A DNA stretch of 64,000 nt from Prorocentrum cordatum (GCA_963575745.1 CAUYUJ010017869.1:1-64000); one strand, 5' to 3'. Positions 49,067 to 60,304 are shown, numbered from the stretch's first letter. Notes: generated by a model from the sequence alone, not told the origin. Translations and numbers: made by a program.

Positions 49067-50044
49067 CTAAAGGCGCGACGCATCGTCGTCTGCGATGGCG
49101 CGGAGCGGGCGCGTGGGTGCCCGGCTGCCTGGCTGATACACGTGCGGGCCTGGCTGATACCCGTGCGGTCCCAGATGCCCAATGAGATTGCCGATACGCC
49201 TGCTGGCGGGAAGGCCGGTGCTTGCATACGGCAGTGCTACCGCGAGCACGTTGTGGACCTGCGGTGGCAAGGCCTGGTAATCGAGCATGTTCGGAAGCTC
49301 GTCGCTCTGACCATACGACCGCCATACGGGCAACCACCACCACTGGTCTTGACGCGGATACGTGATCTCTGTGCCGACCTCAGGGGATACGTTCCAAAGG
49401 GCCATTTTCTGCGGGTCCGTACCCATGAAGGCCGCGTGGTACGCAATGAATACGTCCAAGGTGGCCAGGGCCCTGTAGGAGAGGCCGGATACGATCTCCG
49501 CATGAATGGGAATAGCGAGCTGACCGAGCAAATACCGCATACTGCGATACACCCACTGGCCCGGGTGGACGAAGAGGTTGGCTTTCCAGGCGACGATACC
49601 TGCTGCGGTGCACAGCGTGTCGAATACGTGCACAAGGTAGCCAATGGGCTTCCCAAGCCTCTCATCCTGGAATACCGAGAAGTTCCCGAATACCGCGTTC
49701 GCGTAAAAGTACGCGTCGAAGTACAGCCATTCGGGCTCGGCGATGCCCCCCATACTGTGCTGGTACTCCGGGTCGTTGTTGATCTTCGACTGCCCCGTGG
49801 ACATACCGCTCGATACGGCGAGGCACACGCCCGTAACACCCTCCCATAGAAGAGGGAAGAAGATACCGCACGCGAACCACCTTTCCGAGCCACACTGCTT
49901 CAACCAGCGGCGTGCATACGCCTCGTGGCCGGGTGGCGTATGCCAGCGATCCATACTCGAGCTCACTTCATCATCCGACGGGAAATACTCGCCCGTCAAG
50001 GGGTCAAGCCGACATGCGCGCGCGGCGGCCGCGCGCATGTGCAC
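49067..50044 (-). CDS. Embedded 325-codon ORF, aromatic-rich, possible membrane protein
   Basis: Reads RLDPLTGEYFPSDDEVSSSM, YARRWLKQCGSERWFACGIF, FPLLWEGVTGVCLAVSSGMS, EPEWLYFDAYFYANAVFGNF, GKPIGYLVHVFDTLCTAAGI, LLGQLAIPIHAEIVSGLSYR, ATLDVFIAYHAAFMGTDPQK, then a repetitive tail (GPHGYQPGPHVYQPGSRAPT). Composition is strongly protein-like with two or three hydrophobic segments. The start is uncertain: residues 1-11 overlap a GCGCGCGGCGGCCGCGCG palindrome at the junction with module B, so it may be an internal exon. The frame is rich in GTAT on the coding strand irrespective of codon phase. No family recognised. The opposite-strand frame of similar length looks like its shadow. Confidence 0.5.
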   Translation of the reverse strand: MHMRAAAARACRLDPLTGEYFPSDDEVSSSMDRWHTPPGHEAYARRWLKQCGSERWFACGIFFPLLWEGVTGVCLAVSSGMSTGQSKINNDPEYQHSMGGIAEPEWLYFDAYFYANAVFGNFSVFQDERLGKPIGYLVHVFDTLCTAAGIVAWKANLFVHPGQWVYRSMRYLLGQLAIPIHAEIVSGLSYRALATLDVFIAYHAAFMGTDPQKMALWNVSPEVGTEITYPRQDQWWWLPVWRSYGQSDELPNMLDYQALPPQVHNVLAVALPYASTGLPASRRIGNLIGHLGPHGYQPGPHVYQPGSRAPTRPLRAIADDDASRL

Positions 50045-50535
50045 TTCGTCTCATTTTTTGCAAGGGATGGTGGCCCTCGCAGGCGCGCAACCGTTGTTGG
50101 AGAAGTTCAAAGCACCTGAAGAAGTAGCACGCAAAGACCCTTTTGACAGAAATGTTTAAAAAGTGGTGTGTTTCCTATGAATCCGCAAGAGCGCGCGGAA
50201 GGACATTTTGACAATTTTTTCTTAAAAAACCATTGGGTTTTTGATGTTTTTATGTTAAAATCGCTACGAAACCTAAGGTTTTGGAAGGATTTCGTCTTGC
50301 GAGCGCGAATGTCCACTTTACCTTATTTTTTGCAAGGGATTCTTGAAATTTGATCAACTAAGAACAAGAATTTTCATTTTCTATTGTTTTTTGCAAGGGA
50401 AAACGAGCGTCAACAAAAAACCGGATCCGGGGGTAATCCACTTTTCTGAAGCTTTCGCAGAAAAATGATGAAAATGTAGCTGCGGCCTAGGTTTTGGGCG
50501 GGGGGCGTGCACCAGGGGGTCCAACAATAATAATT
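50030..50535 (+). repeat. Macrosatellite module B, isolated
   Basis: Starts at the GC palindrome, continues CATTTTTTGCAAGGGATGGTGG, GAGCGCGCGGAAGG, GTCTTGCGAGCGCGAATGTC and ends with CCGGATCCGG and CGGCCTAGGTTTTGG. Confidence 0.75.
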
Positions 50536-50554
50536 CTTTAGAAGTAATAGTGTT

Positions 50555-51320
50555 CAACAACAACAACAACAATCACTTTACCCGAACACTCAGTGTTCTC
50601 ACCAGTGCCAGGGTTTTCATAGGAGGCGGGCAATACCCCCACTTTGTGGGGGGGCCGGTTCAAGCTCTACCAAATTTCCAAACGACTCTTCGCCACCACC
50701 CACACCCAGCTTCCCGCCCTATGACGTTCGGACACTTCACTTCGTGGCATGCGGACGACCGTGGCTACTATTCAGGGCCCCGCGGCCGACGACGACGGCG
50801 TGCGCGCGCGAAGAAAAAACGAATGTGTCCCGCATGGTATTATTTGACAGGGATGATGGCCCTGGCAGGTGCGCAACCGTTGTCGCAGAAGTTCGAAAAA
50901 GTTGCTCGCAAAAGCCCGTTTGACAGAAATGTTTAAAAAGTGTTGGGTTTCCTACGAATCCGCAAGAGCGCGCGGGATGAGATTTTGACATTTTTTTGTT
51001 GAAAAACCATTGGTTTTTTGATGTTTTTATGTTAAAATCGCTCCGAACACTAAGCTTTTGGAAGGATTTCGTCTTGCGCGCGCGAATGTCCACTTTACCT
51101 TATTTTTTGCAAGGGATTCTTGAAATTTGATTATATTAGAACAAGAAATGTCATTTTATAGTGTTTTTTGCAAGGGAAAGCGGATTACAACAAAACAACC
51201 GGATCTTGATCACATCGTTTACCTGAGGCTTCCTCACGAAAATGATGAAAATGTAGCTGCGGCCTAGGCGGCGCAGGGGGGCCGTGCACCAGGGGGCCCA
51301 ACAATAATTATTCTTTAGAA
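50555..51320 (+). repeat. Macrosatellite unit 6
   Basis: Short (CAA)n, module A (hairpin 50,636), module B. It matches unit 2 closely, including CAGGGCCCCGCGGCCGACGA at the A/B junction. Confidence 0.8.
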
Positions 51321-51327
51321 TAAATAA

Positions 51328-52600
51328 TGTTCAACAACAACAACAACCACAACCACAACCACAAACCACAACCACAACCACAACCACAACCACAACCACA
51401 ACCAAACACAACCACAACCACAACCACAACCACAACCACGACAACAACAGCAACAACAACAACAATCATTTTACCCGAACGCTCAGTGTTCTCACCAGTG
51501 CCAGGGTTTTCATGCGACGCGAGACAATACCCCCACTTCGTGGGGGGGCAGTTCAAGCTCTACCAAATATCCAAACGACTCTTCGCGACCACCCAAACCC
51601 AGCTTCCCGCCCTATGACGTTGGGACACTTCACTTCGTGGCGTGCGGACGACCGTGGCTACTACACTGGCGTGGGGTACACACCCACAGAACTTGGTCAC
51701 TTATTCGGGGCGCGCGTGTGCCCAGCATCCTGCAATTGTGACATACAATACATGACACAGACAGACAGAGAGAGAGACAGAGAGCAGACAGAGAGAGAGA
51801 CAGAGAGAGCGGAGTTGGTCACATTTTTGGGGCAAGTTCCTGAGATCGTCGTGTTTTTTGTTGGTCTTGCGCGCGCGAATGTCCACTTTACTTTTTTTTG
51901 CAAGGGAATTGAAATTTGATTATGTTAGAACAAGAAAAAGTAGCTCGCGCGAGCTCATGTAACATAAATGTTGAAAAACCATTGGTTTTGTGGGAGTCGG
52001 ACAGCGCGCGCGGGATGAAATTTGGACATTTTTTTTTGAAAAACCATTGGGTTTTTGATGTTTTTATGTTGAAATCGTTACGAAACCTAAGGTTCTGGAA
52101 GGATTTCGTCTTGCGCGCGCGAATGTCCACTTTACCTTATTTTTTGCAAGGGATTATTGAAATTTGATTATGTTAGAACAAGAAAAAGTAGCTCGCGCGA
52201 GCTCATGTAACATAAATGTTGAAAAACCATTGGTTTTGTGGGATTCGGACAGCGCGCGCGGAAGGACATTTTGACAATTTTTTCTTAAAAAACCATTGGG
52301 TTTTTGATGTTTTTATGTTAAAATCGTTACGAAACCTAAGGTTTTGGAAGGATTTCGTCTTGCGCGCACGAATGTCCACTTTACCTTATTTTTTGCAAGG
52401 GATTCTTGCAATTTGATCAAGTAAGAACAAGAATTTTCATTTTATAGTGTTTTTTGCAAGGGAAAGCGGGGGGGAACAAAACAACCGGATCCGGCATAAT
52501 CTACTTTTCTGAAGCTTTCGCGAAAAAATAATGAAAATGAGGCTGCGGCCTAGGTTTTGGAGGGGGGTCGCGCACCAGGGGTCCCAACAATAATTATTCT
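51328..52600 (+). repeat. Macrosatellite unit 7 with internally duplicated module B
   Basis: (CAA)n and (CCACAA)n (51,330-51,465), module A (hairpin 51,532), an ACAGAGAGAG microsatellite (51,757-51,810), then a 250-bp part of module B present twice (51,910-52,160 and 52,160-52,410). Each copy carries the perfect palindrome AGCTCGCGCGAGCT. Confidence 0.8.
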
Positions 52601-52604
52601 TAAG

Positions 52605-53379
52605 AAGAAATAATGTTCAACCATCTTACGGACACACGACGTGACAAGCTGAGTTGCTTTCCGTGTATGTTTCCCTCTCCCTTGTACCCGCCCACTACGT
52701 CTGTTGACCACACCCCTCTCGGGGGGATGCTGTTGCACTGGTCGAAGCCATCTTCGGTAGAAGCATTCAACGGTGAAAACACATGGTTTTTTGAACCTTA
52801 AAGATCTCAGGGGCCCCTCTGAGTGTTCACGGCCTCGGGCGGCGACATACACAAAAGATGTGTTTCGTAGCGCTGCGCCCCAAACTAAAGATGCGTGTCC
52901 TAGCGCTGCGTCCCTAAAGTGCGACAACAGCGCTGCACCCCACACAAAAAATGCTTGTCCTAGCATTCGAAACCTGGACCCCGTTCAAACAAGGAGCGAA
53001 CATGAAATACAGGGGAAGAAAGAAAGGAAGTGGGAAACAGGGGACTCAGACTGATATAAGCTTCCCCCGGCCGTATATCACACCTGCGGGGAGCAGTAGA
53101 CAGACCTAGCAGGTAGGAGGGAGGGGCAACGAGGGAGCAACACAAGGAGAAGCGGCAGCTACTGAGATTAGTCTCTCAAGCCCGCCGAAGTCCATTCAGG
53201 AAACAATGCCATGGACTAATATCCTGACACGATGAGCGTTGCTCGTGCTCGAAAGCACACGCTGTGATAATGTTATCCTCTTGTACGCGCTGGCAGCTTG
53301 ACAAAGAGGAGACCCGCGGAAGTACACTCGAACAAGAGAGAAAGAGAAAGAAGGGGGGAAGGAACAGACAAAAAGCGGG

Positions 53380-53380
<1 letters not shown>
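52605..53380. other. Hairpin block, small tandem repeat, otherwise nothing recognised
   Basis: A diverged conserved block with hairpin CACCCCTCTCGGGGGGATG (52,711) is followed by four 30-35 bp units around GTCCTAGCGCTGCG (52,850-52,975). The remainder is unique, without a convincing gene. Confidence 0.5.

Positions 53381-53383
<3 letters not shown>

Positions 53384-53456
<73 letters not shown>
53384..53456. repeat. (GA)n followed by poly-A
   Basis: GAGAGA for about 42 bp, then an uninterrupted A run of about 31 bp. Confidence 0.95.
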
Positions 53457-53459
<3 letters not shown>

Positions 53460-53499
53460 AGATGGCAGCGCTGACGACGGAGAGGGTGAGGAAGGGAAG

Positions 53500-54335
53500 C
53501 AGTCGAAGCGGGGGGCGGGCAGCGGGGCGGTGCCTCTGTGGCCTGTGGGCAGCGTGGCGGGGCCTCTGTGGGCAGCGTGGCGGGGCCCCTGTGGGCAGCG
53601 TGGCGGGGCCTCACTGGGCAGCGTGGCGGGGCCTCTCTGGGCAGCGTTTGGGGCCTCAGTGGGCAGCGTGGCGGGGCCTTTTGTGGGCACCGTGTAGGGC
53701 CTCTGTGGGCAGCGTGGCGGGGCATCTGTGGGAAGCGTGGCGGAGCCTCTGTGGACGGTGACTGGGGCCTCTGTGGGCAGCGTGTGGGGCCTCAGTGAGC
53801 AGCGTTTGAAGCCTCAGTGAGCAGCGTGGCGGGGCCTCTGTGGGCAGCGAAGCGGGGCCTCTGTGGGTAGCGTTTGGGGCCTCTGTGGGCAGCGTGGTGG
53901 GGCCTCTGTGGGCAGCGTGGCGGGGCCTCTGTGGGCAGCGTGCGGGGCCTCTGTGGGCAGCCTGGCGGGGCCTCTGTTGGCAGCGTGGCGGAGCCTCTGT
54001 GGGCAGCGTTTGGGGCCTCTGTGGGCAGCGTGGTGGGGCCTCTGTGGGCAGCGTGGCGGGGCCTCTGTGGGCAGCGTGCGGGGCCTCTGTGGGCAGCGTG
54101 GCGGAACCTCCATGGGCAGCGTGCGGGGCCTCTGTGGGCAGCCTGGCGGGGCCTCTGTTGGCAGCGTGGCGGAGCCTCTGTGGGCAGCGTGGCGGGGCCT
54201 CTGTGGGCAGCGTGGCGGGGCCTCTGTGGGCAGTTTTCGGTGCCTCTGTGGGCAGCGTGCGGGGCCTCGGTGGACAGCGTGGCGGGGTCTCTGTGGGCAG
54301 ATTTTGAGGCCGCAGTGGAGTCTGGGGCCTGAATG
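53500..54335. repeat. 23-bp tandem array
   Basis: About 35 copies of GGGCAGCGTGGCGGGGCCTC plus TGT, period 23 (22 in variants with GCGTTTGG). Three units make 69 bp, so frames stay open on both strands and give a 23-residue repeat (for example WAAWRGLCGQRGGASVGSV). Not called as a gene. Confidence 0.95.
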
Positions 54336-54339
54336 GGCA

Positions 54340-54795
54340 GCGGAGCGCAGCCTCTGTGCGAATTACACGGCGGTCTCGAACGGGAGCGCCGTTCCTGAAT
54401 GCGGGAGCCCGTCAGGCCAGGGCGCGTCGGAGTAAATTTGGGGAAAGTATCGAGCGGGAGCCGCCAAGAGGGGGGTGTCCAAGAGGGGGGGGTGCAAATC
54501 ATGACCGGCGGCACGTGCGCGGCCCAGCGGGGGGGCCAGGGACGCAATGAAATAAGAAGAGGCGCCATGAAATCTGGGGAAATATCATGGCCCCCGCCAT
54601 GATATCCACCCCCCCCTAGTCATCACCCCCCTCTTTTCCGCCCCCGAATCGAGCGGGAGCCGTCGTTGTCGCAACCGGGCCCGCAACGGCACATATACAC
54701 AAGCTAACCCCCGCTCGAGCGGGAGCCTCGCTCTCACAGAAAATGCAGCCGGCGTCGAAGCGAGGGCGCCCGGGCAACTTTCCGGAGATCAGCAA
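54340..54795. repeat. Diverged 137-bp satellite remnants and G-rich DNA
   Basis: Words GAACGGGAGCGCCGTTCCTGA, GGCCAGGGCGC and AGTATCGAGCGGGAGCCG, and the GTCGAAGCGAGGGCGC end block, interrupted by AAGAGGGGGG and CCCCCGCCATGATAT stretches. Confidence 0.6.
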
Positions 54796-54822
54796 TATAA
54801 TTGCTCTCTAGGAATGAATAAT

Positions 54823-54920
<98 letters not shown>

Positions 54921-54995
54921 CTACAACAACTACAACAACTACAACAACACCAACACCAACACCAACACCAACACCACCACCACCAACAACAACAA

Positions 54996-55030
<35 letters not shown>

Positions 55031-55960
55031 ACAACAACAACAACAGCAGCAACAGCAGCAACAGCAACAGTAACACCACCAACAACAACAACAGCAACAA
55101 CACCAACAACAACAATAATTGTGAGACTGTTCGCCCTTATATGCTCGAGTGTCCAATAACGCGTATTTCCCAAACCCTCGATACCCGCCCTCTTCGTCTT
55201 CGATCGAACCCCTTTTGGTGGCTATACTTTTTTCCCCTGCAGGCCGGGCCCCGGCAAGCGGCGGGGCGGCCGCGGACCGTCGGCCTGGCCAGCGGCAGCG
55301 CTGATCGGCGGGGCGGCCGCGGACCGTCGACCCGACCCCAAGAGGGACGGACAGGGGACCGACCACGACGACGACAACGACGACGACGACGACAACGACG
55401 GCGACGTCGAAGACGACGGCGACGACGACGACGACGGCGACGACGAGCGAAAGCGAGAGCGAGAGAGAACGACAGCAGGGCCACGAAGGGCACGAAGTAG
55501 GCCACGAAGGGCGACAGCGGGGACACGAAAGGAAAGCGTATTGGGCCACGAAGAGCGCGAACGAGCGGGGGCCACGAAGTGCAGGTAATGCGGGGCCACA
55601 GGTAGCAACTATGGGGCCACTGAGGGTAGCAACTGGGCCACGTATGACAGTGAGGGGGACACAAATGGCGACAGCGGGGCCACGAAAGGCATGCACATGG
55701 GGCCACAACGGGCGCGACTCCTGGGTGCCTGGGTGTCGGGAGCGCGGCGCTTGGGCAAATTGCAAAAAAATCCAACGCAACGCCATTCTTCAGTAAGTTG
55801 CAAGCAAGTCTCCAGCGAGAGCGCGACTCCAGAGCGCCGGGAGAGCCATTCCTCAATAAAAGGGAGAGCGCGATTCCTGAATAAGTTGTGAGGATGTCTC
55901 GGGCGGGAGCGGGGGCCCTGGCTAAATTGTAAGGAAATCTCAGGAGGGAGCCGTTGCTGT
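54796..55960 (+). repeat. Composite CAA repeat unit, forward, with the longest CAA tract
   Basis: (CAA)n with CTA, CAC and CAG variants for about 300 bp (54,815-55,117), conserved block, degraded hairpin AACCCCTTTTGGTGGC (55,206), CCTGCAGG block partly duplicated (GGCGGGGCGGCCGCGGACC twice), (CGA)n, a short 21-bp array (55,480-55,700) and 41-bp repeats. Confidence 0.85.
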
Positions 55961-56153
55961 TGTAACCCGGGGGCCAGGGGCCCAGTTTGAGCATCAAGAC
56001 TTTCCCTGTCAAAAAACAGGGTGCGAGCGTCGAGGGGCACACTTTGATTGAGAAAAAAACCGTATGCACCCGTGGGGGGATCAACAATAATTATTCTTCA
56101 GAATTTTTTTTTTTTTTTTTTAGGAAAAAGGGCAACAACAATAACAACAGCAC

Positions 56154-56241
<88 letters not shown>

Positions 56242-57605
56242 AATAACAACAACGACGACGACGACGACAATCAGTTCAAGACTGTTTGCTCTAATCTGCT
56301 CGAGTTTCCGTTAACGCGTATTTCCCAAACCCTCGATACCCGCTCTCTTCGTCTTCGATCGTACCCATTTGAAGGGGTATACCTTTCTTCCCTGCAGGCC
56401 AGGCCCCAGCGGACCGTCGGCCTGGCCAGCGGCAGCGCCGATCGGCGGCAACCCGACCCCAAGAGGGACGGACAGGGGACCGACCACGACGACGATGACG
56501 ACGACGACGACGACGGCGACGACCACGACGACGACGACTGCGGCGGCGACGACGACGACGGCGACGAGGACGACGAACGAGCGAAAGCGAGAGCGAGAGA
56601 GCGAACGACAGCAGGGCCACGAAGGGCACGAAGTAGGCTACGAAGGGCGACAGCGGGGACACGAAAGGAAAGCGTATGGGGCCACGAAGAGCACGAACGA
56701 GCGGGGGCCGCGAAGGGCAGATCATGCAGGGCCACAGAAGGCAACGATGGGGCCACTGAGGGTAGCAACTGGACCACGTAGGAAAGCGAGGGGGAGACAA
56801 ACGGCGACAGCGGGGCCATGAAGGGCATGCACATGGGGCCACGGCGGGCGCGAACGAGCGAGGGTCACGAAAAACATACGTATATGTGGCCGCGGAGGGC
56901 AAGGACGGGGCCACTGAGGGCAGCAACGGGGCCACGAAGGGGAACGATGGGGGCCACGAAGGGCGACAGCGGGGCCACGAAGGGCATGCATATGGGGCCA
57001 CGACGGGCGCGAACGAGCGGGGACCACAAAGGGCATACGTATATTGGGCCACGAAGTGCAGCGAGGGGGGCCACGAAGGGCTGCAACGGGGCCACGAAGT
57101 GCAGCGAGGGGGCCACGAAGGGCTGCAACGGGGCCACGAAGGGCAGCGAGGGGGCCACGAAGGGCTGCAACGGGGCCACGAAGGGCAGCGAGGGGGCTAC
57201 GAAGGGCTGCAACGGGGCCACGAAGGGCAGGGAGGGGGCCACGAAGGGCTGCAACGGGGCCACGAAGGGCAGCGAGATCCCGATTCCTAAAAAATCTGTG
57301 AGGGAGTCCTAAGCGTGAGCGCGACTCTTGGGCGCCTGAATGTCCGGAGCGCGGCGCTTGAGAAAATTGCATGAAATTCCAACGCAAGGGCGCTATTCTT
57401 GAATAACTTGCACGCACGGCTCCAGCGAGAGCCCGACTCCGGAGCGCCGAGAGAGCGATTTCTGAAGAACTAATGAGGAAATCCCAAGCGAGAGCACGAT
57501 TCCTGAATAAAAGGCGAGGGAATCTCAGGCGGGAGCGGGTGTCCTGGCTAAATTGTGAGGAGGTCTCAGGCGGGAGCCGTTGTTGTTGTTGTTGTAACCC
57601 GGGGG
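55961..57605 (+). repeat. Composite CAA repeat unit, forward
   Basis: Leader (GTTTGAGCATCAAGACTTTC, GGGTGCGAGCGTCGAGGGG), a T16 run (56,105-56,121), (CAACGA)n/(CAA)n (56,138-56,270), block, mutated hairpin TACCCATTTGAAGGGGTA (56,364), (CGA)n, 2x21-bp array (56,610-57,275), 41-bp repeats (57,300-57,590). Confidence 0.85.
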
Positions 57606-57940
57606 CCAGGGGCACAATTTGAACCTCAAGACTTTCCCGGATAAAAAAACAAAGTGCGAGCGCCGGGAACGGCACTTCAATCGAAAAAATACCATGTGCA
57701 CCGGAGGGGGGGATAAACAACAATCCGCCGGCCCCCTTGTGGGGCCACCAGGCTGTAGGCCGAAGCTTCGCAGTTTCCCGTACCTCTTGCAGCTTCCAGT
57801 TTCCACTGTTACAGTTCTGCTTCTTGCTGCTTACTGTTCCTTCCTTGTTGATGGACCGCGCGAGGGGGGGAGGCCAAAAACAGGCATTTCTACCACGCCC
57901 TGAGCATGTTGTCTGAATTGCTGGTGTGGGTAAAAATTTA
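57606..57940. other. Leader block then unique sequence
   Basis: Another leader copy (AACCTCAAGACTTTCCCGG, TGTGCACCGG) to about 57,720 without a following CAA tract. Then about 220 bp with a plus-strand frame LRSFPYLLQLPVSTVTVLLL of unclear status. Confidence 0.4.
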
Positions 57941-58712
57941 CACCCCTCACGCAGATCGGCGGGGTCAGGGTCCAAAAACACATAGGATTTGCCACATTTC
58001 TAAAATTCTGTGGCAACCCTCACGCAGATCGGCGGGGTCAGGGTCCAAAAACACATGGGACTTGTCACATTTCTAAAATTCGGTAGCACCTCTCATGCAG
58101 ATCGGCGGGGTCAAGCTCAAAAAACACATAGGATTTGCCACATTTCTAAAATTCTGTGGCAACCCTCACGCAGATCGGCAGGGTCAGGGTCCAAAAACAC
58201 ATAGGATTTGCCACATTTCTGAAATTCGGTTTCACCCCTCACACAGATCGGCAGGGTCAGGGTGCAGAAACACAAAGGATTTGCCACATTTCTGAAATTC
58301 GGTGGCACCCCTCACGCAGATCGGCGGGGTCAGGGTCCAAAAACACATGGGAGTTGCCACATTTCCAAAATTCTGTGGCAACCCTCACGCAGATCGGCGG
58401 GGTCAGGGTCCAAAACCATAAAGGATTTGCCACGTTTCTAAAATTCGGTGGCACCCCTCACGCAGATCGGCAGGGTCAGGGTCCAAAACCATAAAGGATT
58501 TGCCACATTTCTAAAATTCGGCGGCACCCCTCACGCAGATCGGCAGGGTCAGGGTCCAAAAACATAAAGGATGTAACGCATTTCTGAAATTCGGTGGCAC
58601 CCCTCAAGCAGATCCGTAGGGTCAAGGTCCAAAAACATAAAGGATTTGCGACATTTCTGAAATTCGGTGGCACCCGCGACGCAGATCCGTAGGGTCAGGG
58701 TCGAAAAACAAA
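57941..58712. repeat. 73-bp tandem array, about 10.5 copies
   Basis: Unit words CCCTCACGCAGATCGGCGGG, GTCAGGGTCCAAAAACACAT, AGGATTTGCCACATTTCTAA, AATTCGGTGGCA. Spacing of the GCAGATC word is 73 bp (57,951, 58,024, 58,097 and so on). It flips through all three frames, so it is not coding. Confidence 0.95.
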
Positions 58713-58829
58713 CGGGTCCCGACTCTGCTTCACGGCGGCGCCCAGACCTTATGATTTAGCTTTTGCATCTCCCATTATCCGAGACAGGGGGCTGGCGGCA
58801 TAGGGCGAAGCCCTTGCGGATTATTCTTC

Positions 58830-59228
58830 AATAGTGAGAGTTCAACAACAACGACAACAACAATCATTTTAAGACTGTTCGCTCTTACTGGCACGCGTGT
58901 CTTGCATTCCGTATAATTGCCCCAACCCGCGATACCCGCCCACTTCGTCGTAGATTGCACCCCCTTTCGGGGGGAATCTCTTCCTTGTCGGCCAATGACT
59001 GACATGCGAGGAAGTCTCGAGTGAAAGCGCAGTTCCTGAGATCGGGGGCCTCTCTGGCCAGGGGCTCTCGGAATACCTACGGGGAAATATCGAACGGGAG
59101 CCCTTGTCGCCGTGTCTGGGCCTCCACCAACTTGCCTGGAATCTCGAGCAAGAGTGCCGTTCCTGAGTTCGCGGGCCTTCTTGGCAAGGGGCTCCCGGAG
59201 TATATCGTGAGGAAGTATCGAGCAGGAG
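58830..59228 (+). repeat. CAA/hairpin block and 137-bp satellite
   Basis: Short CAACAACGACAACAAC, hairpin CACCCCCTTTCGGGGGG (58,963), then two satellite units (from 59,010 and 59,145) leading into the tandem duplication. Confidence 0.8.
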
Positions 59229-60304
59229 CCCTTGTCGTCGTGGCTGGGCCTCCGCCAACTTGACTGAATTGCGAGGAAGTCTCGAGCGAGAGCGCCGTTC
59301 CTGAGTTCGGGGGCCTCTTTGGCCAGGGTGTCCCGGGGTTAAGTGTGAGGAAGTATCGAGCGGAAGCCGTTGTTGTCGTAGCTGGGCCTCCAAGGGCCCA
59401 CATTTAGGCTGAAGCCAACGCTCAAGCGGGAGCCTCGCTTTCAGAGAAAATGTAGCTAGCGTCGAGGCGAGAGCACGCGGAACCGTGTTTCGAGATCAAC
59501 AAAACATATGCGGGCATTCAACAACAACGCAAGGACAACCCCTCAGGCCACGCAGGCGGGTCCCGTGGTGGCGTCCTCGCCCACACGGCGAAAGCACCCT
59601 TCTGGCCCACACGTTGCTGTTGTTGCCCCACGGGGGGGAGCGACGCGAAACACCTCAGTCGTACGCTTCCGTGAATCTATCTATCTATATATATATACAT
59701 ATATATGTATGCGTTCCCGAATCCACGTTAGCTCCCCTACTGTTATCCATGCACTCCTGTGTGCGGAAAACCGTGCGCGCGCCAGCGAAGCGAGCTCCGC
59801 CTCCTCTATCCGAATATTTTAGGATCCCAGCGAACACTCAAGGACGCGAATCCTATGGGAATTCCGTCGGACCCTGTAAGAAAACTGTAGGAATCCAATA
59901 AGATCCCTACGAACCCTAAAAGACTCCGATACGAATCCGACGGGTATCCTTTCGGACCCTGCAGGAAACCTTACGAATCCTGTGAGATCCCTACGAACCC
60001 TAAAGGACTCCGGTACGAATCCTACGGGGATCCCGTAGGACGATGCAAGAATCCTGTAGGAATCCCATAGGATCCCTACGAAACCTAAAGGACTCCTATA
60101 CGAATCCTATGGAAACCCTATGGGACCCTGTAGGATTCCTGTAGGAGTCCTGTAGGATCCCTACGGAACCTGCAGGAATCATACAAGATCCCTACGGACA
60201 CTGCAGGAATCCTTCTGGAATTGTATAAGATCCCTAAAGACACTCTAGAAATCCGGTTGGACTCTTATGGGAATCCTCTAGGATCCCGACGGACCCTGCA
60301 GGAT
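59229..60304 (+). repeat. 1,076-bp tandem duplication, copy 1
   Basis: Starts CTTGTCGTCGTGGCTGGGCC. Contains a satellite end block, AACATATGCGGGCATTCAAC, and a long field of GAATCC/GGATCC words (59,815-60,300). Every landmark recurs 1,076 bp to the right. Confidence 0.9.

Noticed and set aside
48839-49849. 336-codon plus-strand frame
   Set aside because: It is antisense to the more protein-like minus-strand ORF. Composition is Arg/Val-rich without hydrophobic segments, and it starts in a GGA tract.
53538-54568. Frames reading WAAWRGLCGQRGG (plus) or HAAHRGPATLPTEAPP (minus)
   Set aside because: Direct translation of the 23-bp satellite; open on both strands because three units are 69 bp.
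57941-58712. CRISPR-like array
   Set aside because: Units of 73 bp are repeats throughout with no unique spacers, and the genome is eukaryotic.
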